A stretch of 64,000 bases of DNA from assembly GCF_021390155.1 (NCBI RefSeq), contig NZ_CP089985.1:4599001-4663000 (forward strand), read 5' to 3'. A program made the position numbers and the translations under genes. The stretch's first letter is position 1. Each line of letters opens with the position of its first letter. Positions 1 to 9,791 of this stretch are shown piece by piece. This stretch comes from Pseudomonas sp. HN11. Its GTDB lineage: Bacteria; Pseudomonadota; Gammaproteobacteria; Pseudomonadales; Pseudomonadaceae. The notes under the pieces were generated by a model that was not told the origin of the DNA, did no database searches, and saw nothing but the letters and a program-made list of their open reading frames with translations.

Positions 1-569
1 TTAAGCCGTGCCCGATGCAACAGCACACGGACATTGGAGAGCGACAGCGTCAGAAGATTACAGATCTCTTCCAACTCCAACCCCTGACGCTCACGCAACA
101 CCAGCACGCTGCTTTGCAACTCCGACAAGCTCAGTAACGTGTGCTCCAGGCATTTGCGCAGTTCTTCCTCGGTCAGCAGGGCTTCCGGGGTGTCCTGGTG
201 CCAGGCATAGGGCGCTACCGCCCAGTGACCATCATCGGGGGAGAAACGGTCATCACCGATAGTGCCATGAGGCGAAGGCAGGTCGTCGAGCAACACTTCG
301 CGACGATTCTGCTTGTAGCGCCCCTTGGCGGCGTTGGCAGTGATGGTCAGCAGCCAGGTCTTGAGGCTGGAACGCCCTTCAAACTTGGCCAGGTTGCGCA
401 CCACCGACAGCCAGGCGTCCTGCACGACTTCGTCGGCGTGGCGCTGGCCGACGATGGCATAGGCCACCGCCCGCATGGCGCTCTGGTAGGTGGTGACCAG
501 TTCCTTGTAGGCCCGCTGCTCACCCTTGAGCAGGCGTTCAAGCAGGTGCGCGTCGTCCGCTGCTGCCAT
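1..569 (-). CDS. ECF-family RNA polymerase sigma factor, C-terminus cut by window edge
   Basis: Reading the minus strand from the ATG at 569 gives an open frame that runs off the window with no stop, so at least 189 residues are present and the last part is missing. The N-terminal half (ERLLKGEQRAYKELVTTYQS, then HADEVVQDAWLSVVRNL and FEGRSSLKTWLLTIT) fits sigma region 2 of ECF factors. The later LSELQSSVLVLRERQGLEL...NVRVLLHRARL fits region 4.2, the helix-turn-helix that contacts the -35 element. The gene begins 17 bases after the stop of the FabH-like gene on the same strand, so the two are probably co-transcribed. No anti-sigma gene is visible, though one could lie outside the window. Family call is confident; its regulon is unknown. 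Confidence 0.85.
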   Translation of the reverse strand, partial: MAAADDAHLLERLLKGEQRAYKELVTTYQSAMRAVAYAIVGQRHADEVVQDAWLSVVRNLAKFEGRSSLKTWLLTITANAAKGRYKQNRREVLLDDLPSPHGTIGDDRFSPDDGHWAVAPYAWHQDTPEALLTEEELRKCLEHTLLSLSELQSSVLVLRERQGLELEEICNLLTLSLSNVRVLLHRARL

Positions 570-586
570 TCATGACCTCGATTGTC

Positions 587-1708
587 TTAGCGTTTGCGCA
601 GGATCACGCTGCCGATCGAATAGCCCGCGCCAAACGAGCTGAGCACCGCTACGGAGCCCTTGGGCAGATCATCCTGGTAGGTGTGGAAGGCAATCACCGA
701 ACCCGCCGAGCTGGTATTGGCGTAGGTATCAAGGATCACCGGCGCTTCTTCCACCGACGCTTCGCGGCCCAGCAGTTTCTTCACGATCAGGTGGTTCATG
801 CTCAGGTTGGCCTGGTGCAGCCAGAAGCGCTTCACATCGGTCACGTTCAGCTGGTTTTCTTCCAGGTGCACGCCGATCAGCTCGGCCACCATCGGGCATA
901 CGTCGCGGAACACCTTGCGGCCTTCCTGTATGAACAGCTTGTCCGGCGCGCCGACACCTTCTTCCGCGGTGCGGTTGAGAAAGCCGAAGTTGTTGCGGAT
1001 GTTATTGGAGAACTTGGTCAGCAGCTTGGTGCTCACCACGTCGAACTGATGTTCGGACGTTGCAAGGTCAGCGCGCTCCAGCACCACGGCGGTGGCCGCG
1101 TCACCAAAGATGAAGTGGCTGTCACGGTCGCGGAAATTCAGGTGGCCGGTGCAGACTTCCGGGTTGACCATCAAAATCGCCCGCGCCTGGCCCAGCTGGA
1201 TGCTGTTGGCCGCGTTCTGGATGCCGAAGGTAGCCGAGGAACACGCCACGTTCATGTCAAAACCAAAACCCTCGATGCCCAAGGCTTCCTGCACTTCAAT
1301 GGCGATAGCCGGGTAGGCGCGCTGCAGGTTGGAGCAAGCGACGATCACACCGTCGATGTCGGCGGCGGTTTTGCCGGCGCGTTGCAGGGCTTGTTCGGCG
1401 GCGCCGACGGCCATCTGGCAGAGCACCGACCATTCGTCGTTGCTGCGCTCGGGCAGGCGTGGGGCCATGCGCTGCGGGTCGAGAATGCCGTCTTTGTCCA
1501 TCACGAAGCGGCTCTTGATGCCCGAGGCTTTTTCGATGAAGGCGGCGCTGGATTCGGTCAGCGGCGGCACATCACCACGCTCGATAGCCGCGGCGTTGTC
1601 GCTGTTGAACTGTTGTACGTAGGCATTGAAAGACTGCACCAGCTCTTCGTTGGAGATGCTATTGGCCGGGGTGTACAGGCCAGTGCCGCTGATGACGACG
1701 TTATGCAC
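587..1708 (-). CDS. FabH-like beta-ketoacyl-ACP synthase III (PA3286-type)
   Basis: Thiolase-fold condensing enzyme of 373 residues. The catalytic triad of the KAS III class is visible: Cys156 in VACSSAT, His298 in WLHQAN and Asn331 in YANTSS. I start it at the GTG at 1708 because AGAGGA lies six bases upstream and the protein then begins with the usual hydrophobic first strand (HNVVISGTG); a longer open frame upstream has no such site. From family knowledge, PA3286 of P. aeruginosa condenses octanoyl-CoA with malonyl-ACP, moving beta-oxidation products into fatty acid synthesis. I infer the same role here from the overall look and from pairing with the sigma gene, but housekeeping FabH activity cannot be excluded. 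It leads the two-gene operon with the ECF sigma factor. Confidence 0.85.
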   Translation of the reverse strand: MHNVVISGTGLYTPANSISNEELVQSFNAYVQQFNSDNAAAIERGDVPPLTESSAAFIEKASGIKSRFVMDKDGILDPQRMAPRLPERSNDEWSVLCQMAVGAAEQALQRAGKTAADIDGVIVACSNLQRAYPAIAIEVQEALGIEGFGFDMNVACSSATFGIQNAANSIQLGQARAILMVNPEVCTGHLNFRDRDSHFIFGDAATAVVLERADLATSEHQFDVVSTKLLTKFSNNIRNNFGFLNRTAEEGVGAPDKLFIQEGRKVFRDVCPMVAELIGVHLEENQLNVTDVKRFWLHQANLSMNHLIVKKLLGREASVEEAPVILDTYANTSSAGSVIAFHTYQDDLPKGSVAVLSSFGAGYSIGSVILRKR

Positions 1709-1945
1709 GGTCGTTCCTCTAAATCTGTCAGGCAGAAGATATTGGTACCGTCGTACCAAACTGTAAGTAGTCCGATTCCGCACCGCGGACACCAAACTGG
1801 CAACGCTTTATTCCTTCGCGTCGTGGCTGCAACTGTCAACCTGTAACGACGATTCCGGCATTTATAGGCGCGAAGTTTGCCACAACCCTCGGAATTTGGC
1901 GCTATCTGCGGACAAACAGTGTTTTCCCTGGGAATGCATTCGAAC

Positions 1946-1971
1946 GTGGGAGCGGGCTTGCCCACTCCCAC
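1946..1971. repeat. REP-type palindrome between hrpA and the FabH-like gene
   Basis: GTGGGAG and CTCCCAC flank GGGC-TT-GCCC, giving an eleven-pair stem with one mismatch. It belongs to the GTGGGAGCGGGCTTGC family that recurs at 39.6, 50.4 and 58.6 kb. It lies 20 bases past the hrpA stop and may protect or end that transcript. Confidence 0.75.
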
Positions 1972-1990
1972 AGGGGATTTGTGTTGGGTC

Positions 1991-4900
1991 TCAGGGCTCT
2001 ACCTGACTCCATTGCCTGCTCAGGCGCTTGTCGGAGATTGGCACTTTGGTGCCCAGTTGCTGGGCAAACAACGACACCCGATATTCCTCCAACCACCAGC
2101 GATAGAGCTCCAGTTGAGGGTCGCGCTTACCTTCCTGGGCGTGTTTTTTCAGACGGTTTTCGTACTGCGTCCACAAACCGGCCAGCTCGCCGCTCCACAC
2201 CCGATCCTTTTGCACCTGACTCGGCAATTTTTCCAGGCGCAACTCGATGGCCTTGAGGTAGCGCGGCAACTCCTTGAACCACTGTGCCGGGGTTTCCCGC
2301 ACGAAACCGGGATACACCAAATGACTCAATTGCTGCTTGATGTCGTTCAGGGCCACGGCCTGGGCCAGGTCGATCTTGCCTTTGAAGCGCTTTTGCAGGC
2401 CGTGCCACAGTTTCAACACATCCAGTGTCAGGCGCGCCAGGCGCTCGGCGTGTTCGGTCCAACTGCCGCGCTTGCGTTCGGCCAAGGCGGCCAGGCCTGC
2501 GCCATCACGCGGCAGGCTGGCTTCGCCTTCGAGCACGCAGGTGTCGAGGCTGGCCAGGAGAATGTCTTCCACCAGCGCATCGATACGGCCCAATTCACGG
2601 TACATCAGGCCCAACTCAGTCAAGCCCGGCACTTTGCCGCGCAGGAATTTCGCCGGTTCCGCCAGCTGCTGCATCAGCAGGCGCTGCAACGCGCGGCGAT
2701 GCTGGAATTCAGCCTCGGCGGCAGTGGAGAAGCGCCCTTCCTTGACCGTGCCGTTGTCTTCCACCAGCGCCGGATACACCGTCATCGACAGCCCGGCGAT
2801 CTTCTGTTGAGTCTTTTCCGCCACCGCTGCAAACACCTTGGCTTCCACCGGCTGCTGGCTTTTCGCGGTTTGCGGCACGGCCAGCGCGGCCTGGCTGGCC
2901 TCGGCAAAACGCGCGGTCAGTTCGGCCAGGTCACGACCTTCGCCAAGGAACTTGCCCTGGCCATCGACCACTTCCAGGTTCATCTTCAGGTGGCTTTCCA
3001 CCTGCTGCGCGGCTTCGGCCCAGGCTTCATCGCTGACCCGCGCCCCGGTCATGCGCAGCAATTCACGACCCAGTGCCTGAGGCAATGAGCCCTGGCCGAA
3101 CTCGATGCGTTGCAGCGCGGCCTTGACGAAATCCGGCACCGGCACGAAGTTCTTGCGCAGCGCCTTGGGCAGGTTGCGTACCAGGGCGATGCACTTGGCT
3201 TCGATCACCCCCGGCACCAACCACTCCAGACGTTCAGGCGGCAAGGCCGGCAGCAGCGGCGCCGGCACGCGCAGGGTCACACCGTCACGCGGGTGGTTGG
3301 GTTCGAAGTGGTAACTCAATGCCAGTTCCAGGTCGCCCAGGTGCAGGGTGTCCGGGTAATGCGCGGCGGTGACTTCACTGGCTTCGCGGGCCAGTACGTC
3401 TTCTTCGCGCATGATCAGCAGTTGCGGGTCTTTCTGACTGTTGACCTTGTACCAACTGTCGAAGGTCGCGGTCTGGTGGATCTCCGCAGGCAAGCGCGCG
3501 TCGTAGAAGGCGAACAGGGTTTCTTCATCGGCCAGGATGTCACGACGGCGCGCCTTGGCTTCCAGTTCGTCAAGCTGTTCCAGCAGTTGCTGATTGGCCG
3601 CGAGGCATTTGGCCCGCGACTGGATCTCGCCACGCACCAGGCCTTCGCGGATAAACAACTCACGGGACACTACCGGATCGATCGGCCCGTAATGCACCGG
3701 CCGGCGCCCGACCACAATCAGCCCGAACAGCGTGATCTGCTCAAACGCTACAACCTGTCCACGCTTCTTCTCCCAATGGGGCTCGAAGTGGTTTTTCTTG
3801 ATCAGGTGCCCGGCCAGCGGCTCAATCCAGTCGGCGTCGATCTTGGCGACCATGCGCGCGTACAGCTTGGTGGTTTCCACCAGCTCGGCGGTCATCAGCC
3901 ATTGCGGACGCTTCTTGCCGATGCCCGACGAGGGGTGAATCCAGAAACGACGCTGACGTGCGCCGAGGTAATCACCGTCTTCGGTTTTCTGGCCGATCTG
4001 GCTGAGCAAACCGGACAACACCGCCTTGTGCAGTTTCGGGAAGTCTGCCGGCTCTTTATTGACGCTCAGTTGCATGTCGCGGCAGATCAGGCTCAACTGG
4101 CGATGGGAATCGCGCCACTCGCGCAGGCGCAGGTAGTTGAGGAAGTTCTTGCGGCACCAGTTGCGCAGCGGGCTGGCGGTCAGTTCCTGGCGCTGCTCTT
4201 CAAAACCGCGCCACAAATTCACCAACCCGGCGAAGTCCGAATCCGGATCTTTCCATTGTGCGTGAGCCTGGTCCGCGGCCTGTTGACGCTCCGGCGGACG
4301 CTCGCGTGGGTCCTGGATCGACATGGCGCTGGCGACGATCAGCACTTCCTGCAAGCTGCCGAGTTTGGCGGCCTCCAGCAGCATGCGGCCCATGCGCGGG
4401 TCCACCGGCAGGCGCGCCAATTGGCGACCCAGCGGCGTGAGCTGGCTGTTGCGGTCCACCGCCGACAGCTCTTGCAGCAGGTTGAAGCCGTCGCTGATGG
4501 CCTTGCCGTCCGGCGGCTCTATAAACGGGAAATCGGTGATCTCGCCGAGGCGCAGGTGCAGCATCTGCAGGATCACGGCGGCGAGGTTGGTGCGCAGGAT
4601 CTCCGGGTCGGTAAATTCCGGGCGACCGATAAAGTCTTCTTCGCTGTACAAGCGGATGCAGATGCCCGGCTCGACCCGGCCACAGCGGCCCTTTCGCTGG
4701 TTGGCGCTGGCCTGGGAGATCGCCTCGATCGGCAGGCGCTGCACCTTGGCGCGGTAGCTATAGCGACTGATGCGCGCGGTGCCGCTGTCGATCACATAAC
4801 GAATGCCCGGCACGGTCAGCGAGGTTTCCGCGACGTTGGTCGCCAGCACCACGCGCCGCCCCGGGTGGGACTGGAAGATGCGCTGCTGTTCGGCCGGCGA

Positions 4901-5902
4901 GAGGCGTGCGTACAGCGGCAAGATTTCGGTATGCTTGAGCTGGGCTTTGCGCAACATGTCGGCCGCGTCACGAATCTCGCGCTCACCCGGCAGGAACACC
5001 AACACGTCGCCAGGGCTGCGTCTTTCGCTGCGCTCATAGGCGGCGATTTCATCAAGGGAGGCTAGGATCGCCTGGTCAACGGTCAAGTCGTCCTCGACGC
5101 GATTGCCCTCCTCGTCCTGCTCCAGGGTCAGCGGGCGATACCAGGTGTCCACCGGGAAGGTGCGGCCCGAGACCTCGACAATCGGCGCGTCGTCGAAATG
5201 CTTGGAGAAACGCTCCAGGTCGATGGTTGCCGAGGTGATGATGACTTTCAGGTCGGGGCGACGCGGCAGCAGCGTTTTCAGATAGCCCAGCAGGAAGTCG
5301 ATATTCAGGCTGCGTTCGTGGGCTTCGTCGACGATGATCGTGTCGTAGCGTTCCAGGTAACGGTCGTTCTGGGTTTCCGCCAGCAGGATGCCGTCGGTCA
5401 TCAACTTGATCAGCGTATTGGAATCGCTCTGGTCTTCAAACCGAACCTGATAGCCGACCAGCGCGCCCAATGGCGTCGCCAGCTCTTCCGCAACCCGGCT
5501 GGCCACGCTGCGCGCGGCGATCCGGCGTGGCTGGGTATGGCCGATCAGACCGTATTGACCACGACCGATCTCCAGGCAGATCTTCGGCAACTGGGTGGTT
5601 TTACCCGAGCCCGTCTCACCGGCAATGATCAGCACCTGGTGCTTGTTCAATGCGTCTTTGATTTCATCGCGCTTGGCGGCAATCGGCAGGCTGTCGTCGT
5701 AACGGATCACCGGCAAGCTGGCGCGCCGCGCCGTAACCTGGGCGCAGGACGCTTGCATGCGCGCCACCCACTGCGCCAGCTTTTCCTCGTCGGGCTTTTT
5801 ACGCAGCTCAAGCAACTGCCGACGCAAGCGGTGGCGGTCGGCGAGCATGGCGTGATCGAGAGTTTTGAGCAGTTGGTCGATAGTGGGCGCTTGGTCAGTC
5901 AT
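1991..5902 (-). CDS. hrpA: ATP-dependent RNA helicase HrpA (DEAH box)
   Basis: A 1303-residue DEAH/RHA helicase, the usual length for full HrpA. Motif I (GETGSGKTT) is at residues 95-103, followed by the DEAH box in IIVDEAHERS, SAT in ITSATIDLERF, TNVAETSLT (motif V region) and QRKGRCGRVEPG (motif VI). The helicase core fills roughly the first 600 residues; the rest is the long HrpA-specific C-terminal region. The family unwinds RNA using ATP; in E. coli HrpA acts in mRNA processing and in rescue of stalled ribosomes. It lies downstream of aceK on the same strand, separated by 118 bases holding an imperfect palindrome, so it may have its own promoter. Start ATG 5902 gives the canonical N-terminus. 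Confidence 0.97.
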   Translation of the reverse strand: MTDQAPTIDQLLKTLDHAMLADRHRLRRQLLELRKKPDEEKLAQWVARMQASCAQVTARRASLPVIRYDDSLPIAAKRDEIKDALNKHQVLIIAGETGSGKTTQLPKICLEIGRGQYGLIGHTQPRRIAARSVASRVAEELATPLGALVGYQVRFEDQSDSNTLIKLMTDGILLAETQNDRYLERYDTIIVDEAHERSLNIDFLLGYLKTLLPRRPDLKVIITSATIDLERFSKHFDDAPIVEVSGRTFPVDTWYRPLTLEQDEEGNRVEDDLTVDQAILASLDEIAAYERSERRSPGDVLVFLPGEREIRDAADMLRKAQLKHTEILPLYARLSPAEQQRIFQSHPGRRVVLATNVAETSLTVPGIRYVIDSGTARISRYSYRAKVQRLPIEAISQASANQRKGRCGRVEPGICIRLYSEEDFIGRPEFTDPEILRTNLAAVILQMLHLRLGEITDFPFIEPPDGKAISDGFNLLQELSAVDRNSQLTPLGRQLARLPVDPRMGRMLLEAAKLGSLQEVLIVASAMSIQDPRERPPERQQAADQAHAQWKDPDSDFAGLVNLWRGFEEQRQELTASPLRNWCRKNFLNYLRLREWRDSHRQLSLICRDMQLSVNKEPADFPKLHKAVLSGLLSQIGQKTEDGDYLGARQRRFWIHPSSGIGKKRPQWLMTAELVETTKLYARMVAKIDADWIEPLAGHLIKKNHFEPHWEKKRGQVVAFEQITLFGLIVVGRRPVHYGPIDPVVSRELFIREGLVRGEIQSRAKCLAANQQLLEQLDELEAKARRRDILADEETLFAFYDARLPAEIHQTATFDSWYKVNSQKDPQLLIMREEDVLAREASEVTAAHYPDTLHLGDLELALSYHFEPNHPRDGVTLRVPAPLLPALPPERLEWLVPGVIEAKCIALVRNLPKALRKNFVPVPDFVKAALQRIEFGQGSLPQALGRELLRMTGARVSDEAWAEAAQQVESHLKMNLEVVDGQGKFLGEGRDLAELTARFAEASQAALAVPQTAKSQQPVEAKVFAAVAEKTQQKIAGLSMTVYPALVEDNGTVKEGRFSTAAEAEFQHRRALQRLLMQQLAEPAKFLRGKVPGLTELGLMYRELGRIDALVEDILLASLDTCVLEGEASLPRDGAGLAALAERKRGSWTEHAERLARLTLDVLKLWHGLQKRFKGKIDLAQAVALNDIKQQLSHLVYPGFVRETPAQWFKELPRYLKAIELRLEKLPSQVQKDRVWSGELAGLWTQYENRLKKHAQEGKRDPQLELYRWWLEEYRVSLFAQQLGTKVPISDKRLSRQWSQVEP

Positions 5903-5938
5903 CAGGTACGCAAGGGTCGTCTATATATGCAGGGGGTG

Positions 5939-6020
5939 GATTGTCGCAGAAAAGCAGCTGCGAGCGGCAAGCTTCAAGCAGCAAGTAAGGGCAGATCTGC
6001 TTTCACTTGCAGCTTGCAGC
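5939..6020. repeat. Imperfect palindrome of the CAAGCTTCAAGC type after aceK
   Basis: The ends AGAAAAGCAGC and GCTGCTCTTTTCT are near-complementary. The interior carries GCAAGCTTCAAGCAGCAAG and CTTGCAGCTTGCAGC, so the whole can fold into one long imperfect hairpin immediately after the aceK stop. A similar word set occurs at 43.57-43.69 kb, which suggests a dispersed intergenic repeat distinct from the REP family. Confidence 0.6.
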
Positions 6021-7730
6021 TTATGGCTGCTCTTTTCTCTTATAAGGGAATACATCGATGACCTTGCCCGCACGAATCGCCTCTTGCAGGCCCTTCCAGT
6101 AATCCGCGTTGTACAACTCGCCGTGCAGCTCATCGAACAGCTTGCGCTGGCCGGTGTCGGCGAACAGGAACGGCGGGAATTCCTCGGGGAATACATCCAA
6201 CGGGCCGATGGAGTACCAGGGCTCGGAGGCCATTTCGTCCTCGGGGGTGCGCGGTGCCGGGATATGGCGGAAGTTGGCCTCGGTGAGAAAGCAGATTTCG
6301 TCGTAGTCGTAGAACACTACGCGGCCGTGGCGGGTGACGCCGAAGTTCTTCAACAGCATGTCGCCGGGGAAAATGTTCGCCGCCGCCAACTGCTTGATCG
6401 CCAGGCCGTAGTCTTCCAGGGCTTCGCGCACCTGGGCGGGGTTGGCATTGTCCAGGTAGAGGTTGAGCGGGGTCATGCGCCGTTCGGTCCAGCAGTGGCG
6501 GATCAGCACCGTGTCACCTTCAACCTCGACGGTGCCGGCGGCGACTTCCAGCAGTTCGGCCAGGCACTCCGGTTCGAATTTGCTCAAGGGGAAACGGAAG
6601 TCGGCGAACTCCTGTGTGTCGGCCATGCGACCCACCCGATCGACGCTTTTGACCAGGCGGTATTTCTCGATCACCGTGGCGCGGTTGACGTTTTTCGACG
6701 GTGAAAACCGGTCCTTGATGATCTTGAACACCGTGTTGAAGCCCGGCAGGGTAAACACGCTCATCACCATGCCGCGCACACCGGGGGCCATGATGAACTG
6801 ATCGTCGGTGGTCGCGAGGTGGTTGATCAGCGCGCGGTAAAACTCCGACTTGCCGTGCTTGTAGAACCCGATGGAGGTATACAACTCGGCGATGTGCTTG
6901 CCCGGCAGGATGCGCTTGAGAAAGCCGATGAATTCCGCCGGCACCGGTACATCCACCATGAAGTAGGAACGGGTGAACGAGAAGATGATCGACACATCGG
7001 CTTCGTCGGTGATCAACGCATCGATCTGGATACCCTGCCCTTCGCGGTGCAACAGCGGGATGACCAGCGGCCATTGTTCGTCGCGGGTGTAGATGCGTCC
7101 TACGAGGTACGCGCCTTTATTACGGTAGAGCACCGAAGAAAACAGCTCGACCTTGAGGTCCGGGTCCTTGCACACCCAGTCCGGCAGGTTTTCCCGCAGT
7201 TGGGTTTCGAGACGATGAAGGTCGACGGCCAGGTCGGCGTAAGGTTCGCTGAAGCGGTAATCGGCAAAGATCTGCGCCAGCATTTCCGGGATTTTCCCGG
7301 CGGGCGTGTAGGTGCGCGTCTGCGCGGCCCGTGCCCGGCGCAGGCTGGGGCGGGTGGTGTGGATGAACATGCAACCGTCGCTGATCAGGTCGTGACTGAA
7401 CAACCCGCAGAAAATCGAGTTGTACCAGGTCTCGGAGAGTTCATCGTCGAAGCGCAGGTCGATCAGGCCGATGTAGGCGCTTTTCACCAGGGGCCACACA
7501 TTGATATTGAGTAATGCAGCCTCATCGAAGCGTTCGCGCAGCCGCGCAGTCACCTCACTGACCTTTTCTTCATAGAGGTTGATGCGCGCCGCCGATGCCG
7601 CCTGGCCCTGCTGCCACTGGGCCTTTTCGAAACGCTCGCGGGCGCCATCGGTGATCTGGCGGAAGTGCTCGCGGTAATCGTCGAAGCCATTGAGGATCAC
7701 CTGGGCGACTGCGAGGGCGGACTGCGACAT
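6021..7730 (-). CDS. aceK: Isocitrate dehydrogenase kinase/phosphatase AceK
   Basis: A 569-residue protein close to E. coli AceK in length. AceK phosphorylates and dephosphorylates isocitrate dehydrogenase and so sets flux between the TCA cycle and the glyoxylate shunt. The family ATP-binding loop region is seen in [15 protein letters not shown], followed by VFKIIKDRF, and the later [11 protein letters not shown] matches the AceK kinase active-site stretch. I use the ATG at 7730 because GAGG lies eight bases upstream and the product begins [10 protein letters not shown]; an upstream in-frame start adds seven residues without a ribosome site. As usual in Pseudomonas the gene is not with aceA/aceB. 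It is divergent from the EamA exporter at 7918. Confidence 0.96.
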   Translation of the reverse strand: MSQSALAVAQVILNGFDDYREHFRQITDGARERFEKAQWQQGQAASAARINLYEEKVSEVTARLRERFDEAALLNINVWPLVKSAYIGLIDLRFDDELSETWYNSIFCGLFSHDLISDGCMFIHTTRPSLRRARAAQTRTYTPAGKIPEMLAQIFADYRFSEPYADLAVDLHRLETQLRENLPDWVCKDPDLKVELFSSVLYRNKGAYLVGRIYTRDEQWPLVIPLLHREGQGIQIDALITDEADVSIIFSFTRSYFMVDVPVPAEFIGFLKRILPGKHIAELYTSIGFYKHGKSEFYRALINHLATTDDQFIMAPGVRGMVMSVFTLPGFNTVFKIIKDRFSPSKNVNRATVIEKYRLVKSVDRVGRMADTQEFADFRFPLSKFEPECLAELLEVAAGTVEVEGDTVLIRHCWTERRMTPLNLYLDNANPAQVREALEDYGLAIKQLAAANIFPGDMLLKNFGVTRHGRVVFYDYDEICFLTEANFRHIPAPRTPEDEMASEPWYSIGPLDVFPEEFPPFLFADTGQRKLFDELHGELYNADYWKGLQEAIRAGKVIDVFPYKRKEQP

Positions 7731-7917
7731 GCGGGAAACCTCGGCGGGCATCTGGAAGCCCTGAGCTTAGCCAGTGTACGGGGGCAGGAGAAGGATCATT
7801 TTTCGCACGACTTTGTACAACCTCGTTCATCCCACTAAGGGAAACCCTGATCACTACCCCTGTAATCAGTAAGGGGGGCGTGTAACACTCGCCGACTTAT
7901 TGATGTAGGAGCTTTCC

Positions 7918-8802
7918 GTGAGACCTGTCGACACCTTGTACTTGCTGGGGCTCGCCGCCATTTGGGGGGCGAGCTTCCTGTTCATGCGCATCATTGCGCC
8001 GGAGATCGGCACGGTGCCGACGGCGTTTTTCCGCGTGTCGATTGCCGCCGCCGGGTTGCTGGTAATCTTGGCGATGATGCGGGTGAGCTGGGATTTCCAG
8101 GGCAAGTTCAAGACTGTGTTACTACTGGGGGTGATCAACTCCGGGATCCCGGCAACCCTGTATTCGGTGGCGGCCCAGGTGCTGCCGGCGGGTTACTCGG
8201 CGATCTTCAACGCCACCACGCCACTGATGGGTGTATTGATCGGCGGACTGTTTTTCAGCGAGCGTCTCACGCCGTCGAACGTTGCCGGAGTCTGCCTGGG
8301 TCTGCTGGGCGTGGGTGTGCTGACCCGTGCGGGGCCCGTGGCGTTTGATCTGGAGTTGTTGATGGGAGCGCTGGCGTGTTTGCTGGCGACCACCTGTTAT
8401 GGTTTTGCCGGGTTCCTGGCGCGGCGTTGGCTGGATCAACACGGCGGGCTGGACAGTCGCCTGTCAGCCCTGGGTAGCATGCTCGGTGCGACGTTGTTTC
8501 TGTTGCCGTTCTTCGCCTACAGCGCGATCAGTCATCCGCCGGCCAGTTGGGGTGGGTGGCAGGTATGGTTGTCGTTGCTGGGGTTGGGACTAGTGTGTAC
8601 GGCGTTTGCCTACATTTTGTACTTCCGCCTGCTGACGTCCATCGGGCCGGTTAAGTCGATGACGGTGACGTTTATGATTCCGCCATTCGGCGTACTGTGG
8701 GGCGCGTTGCTGCTGGATGAGCCGTTATCGATGGCGCATGTGTATGGCGGGGTGTTGATCGCTGGGGCGTTGTGGTTAGTGTTGCGGCCGAAAAAACTGT
8801 GA
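7918..8802 (+). CDS. EamA/DMT-family membrane transporter
   Basis: A 294-residue, strongly hydrophobic protein with two tandem EamA repeats, about ten membrane helices, and family signatures such as AAIWGASFLFMRI near the N-terminus, TPLMGVLIGGLFFSERL in the first repeat and MTVTFMIPPFGVLWG in the second. Members export metabolites or amino acids from the cytoplasm; the substrate cannot be read from sequence. GTG at 7918 is the start, with AGGAGC six bases before it. It is convergent with a second EamA gene, and its last codons overlap a hairpin serving that gene. Confidence 0.88.
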   Translation: MRPVDTLYLLGLAAIWGASFLFMRIIAPEIGTVPTAFFRVSIAAAGLLVILAMMRVSWDFQGKFKTVLLLGVINSGIPATLYSVAAQVLPAGYSAIFNATTPLMGVLIGGLFFSERLTPSNVAGVCLGLLGVGVLTRAGPVAFDLELLMGALACLLATTCYGFAGFLARRWLDQHGGLDSRLSALGSMLGATLFLLPFFAYSAISHPPASWGGWQVWLSLLGLGLVCTAFAYILYFRLLTSIGPVKSMTVTFMIPPFGVLWGALLLDEPLSMAHVYGGVLIAGALWLVLRPKKL

Positions 8803-8822
8803 GCAAGCGCTCTTGCTCACAG
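8791..8822 (-). terminator. Intrinsic terminator of the 8833-9693 EamA gene
   Basis: CTGTGAGCAAG (8797-8807), a four-base loop and CTTGCTCACAG (8812-8822) form an eleven-pair perfect stem. Read on the minus strand it is followed by six T (8791-8796). It sits ten bases past the minus-strand stop and overlaps the 3' end of the opposing gene. Confidence 0.85.
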
Positions 8823-8832
8823 TTAGACAGGG

Positions 8833-9693
8833 TCAGTTCTTACGGAAGACGAACACCAACCCAACGATAATTAACCCCATCCCCATCGCGCTCAACATCG
8901 CAAGCCTGTTGCCAAAGATCAGGTAGTCCATCACCGCCGTCACCGCCGGTACCAGGTAAAACAGACTGGTGACATTCACCAGGTTGCCCCGGGCGATCAG
9001 GCGGTACAGCAACAGAGTGGCCAGCAACGACACCACCAGCCCCATCCACAGCACCGGCAGGTAAAAACCGCTGCTGTGTTCGAAGTGGAACGGCTGGAAC
9101 GGCACAAACACCGAACACAGCAGCAGCCCCGCCAGGTACTGCACCGGCAGCGTGCCCAAGGGGTTGTCGGTGATGCGCTTTTGCATGATTGAGCCGAAGG
9201 TCATGCTGGCCAGGGCCAGCAGCCCGAACAGCATCCCCGCGAGGGACATGCCGGACAGACCGATGCCTTGGTACACCACCATGATCAGCCCCGCCAAACC
9301 CAACGCCAGACCAAACAGCCGGCTCAACGAACGCCGACGTTCCATCAGCACGACCGTGAGAATCGGCTGCACGCCCATGATGGTCGCCATCACGCCGGGC
9401 GTCACTTTCAGGTCCAGGGCCAACAGGTAGAAAATCTGATAGGCCCCCAACAGCACCAGCCCGGTCGCCGCTGCATACAGCATGGGCTTGCCAGGACGCG
9501 GCAGTTTCAATTTGAAGATGGGAATAAGCACTACCAGGCCCGTGAGGGCAGTGGCAAAGCGAATCAGCAGAAACGCGAAGGGTGAGGCGTGGGCCAGGCC
9601 CCATTTGGAGAAGATCGCCCCGCTGCTCCACAGCAAGACAAACAGGCTCGTCGAGGCCGCCGCGGCCACGGATTGTTTCGAAAGAACAGACAT
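8833..9693 (-). CDS. EamA/DMT-family membrane transporter
   Basis: A 286-residue protein with two EamA repeats and about ten hydrophobic helices; family marks include LLWSSGAIFSKWGLAHASP near the N-terminus and LFYLVPAVTAVMDYLIFG in the second repeat. It differs clearly from the convergent exporter at 7918, so the pair is not a recent duplication. ATG 9693 is preferred over an in-frame GTG nine bases upstream because GGGTGG lies at a suitable distance. Probable solute exporter, substrate unknown. Confidence 0.87.
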   Translation of the reverse strand: MSVLSKQSVAAAASTSLFVLLWSSGAIFSKWGLAHASPFAFLLIRFATALTGLVVLIPIFKLKLPRPGKPMLYAAATGLVLLGAYQIFYLLALDLKVTPGVMATIMGVQPILTVVLMERRRSLSRLFGLALGLAGLIMVVYQGIGLSGMSLAGMLFGLLALASMTFGSIMQKRITDNPLGTLPVQYLAGLLLCSVFVPFQPFHFEHSSGFYLPVLWMGLVVSLLATLLLYRLIARGNLVNVTSLFYLVPAVTAVMDYLIFGNRLAMLSAMGMGLIIVGLVFVFRKN

Positions 9694-9791
9694 GGATACC
9701 ACCCGTAATCAGGCAAAAAAAGCCGACTCAGCGTTTGCTGAAATTCAGTAGGTTTTTTCGGGCAGGCAGAAGGAAACCAGCGACTCGCTGA

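Noticed and set aside
572..1846. 424-codon plus-strand open frame
   Set aside because: Antisense to the FabH-like gene, whose catalytic triad is intact on the minus strand.
3110..5065. 651-codon plus-strand open frame
   Set aside because: It is antisense to hrpA in a GC-rich codon pattern; no ribosome site or family motif.
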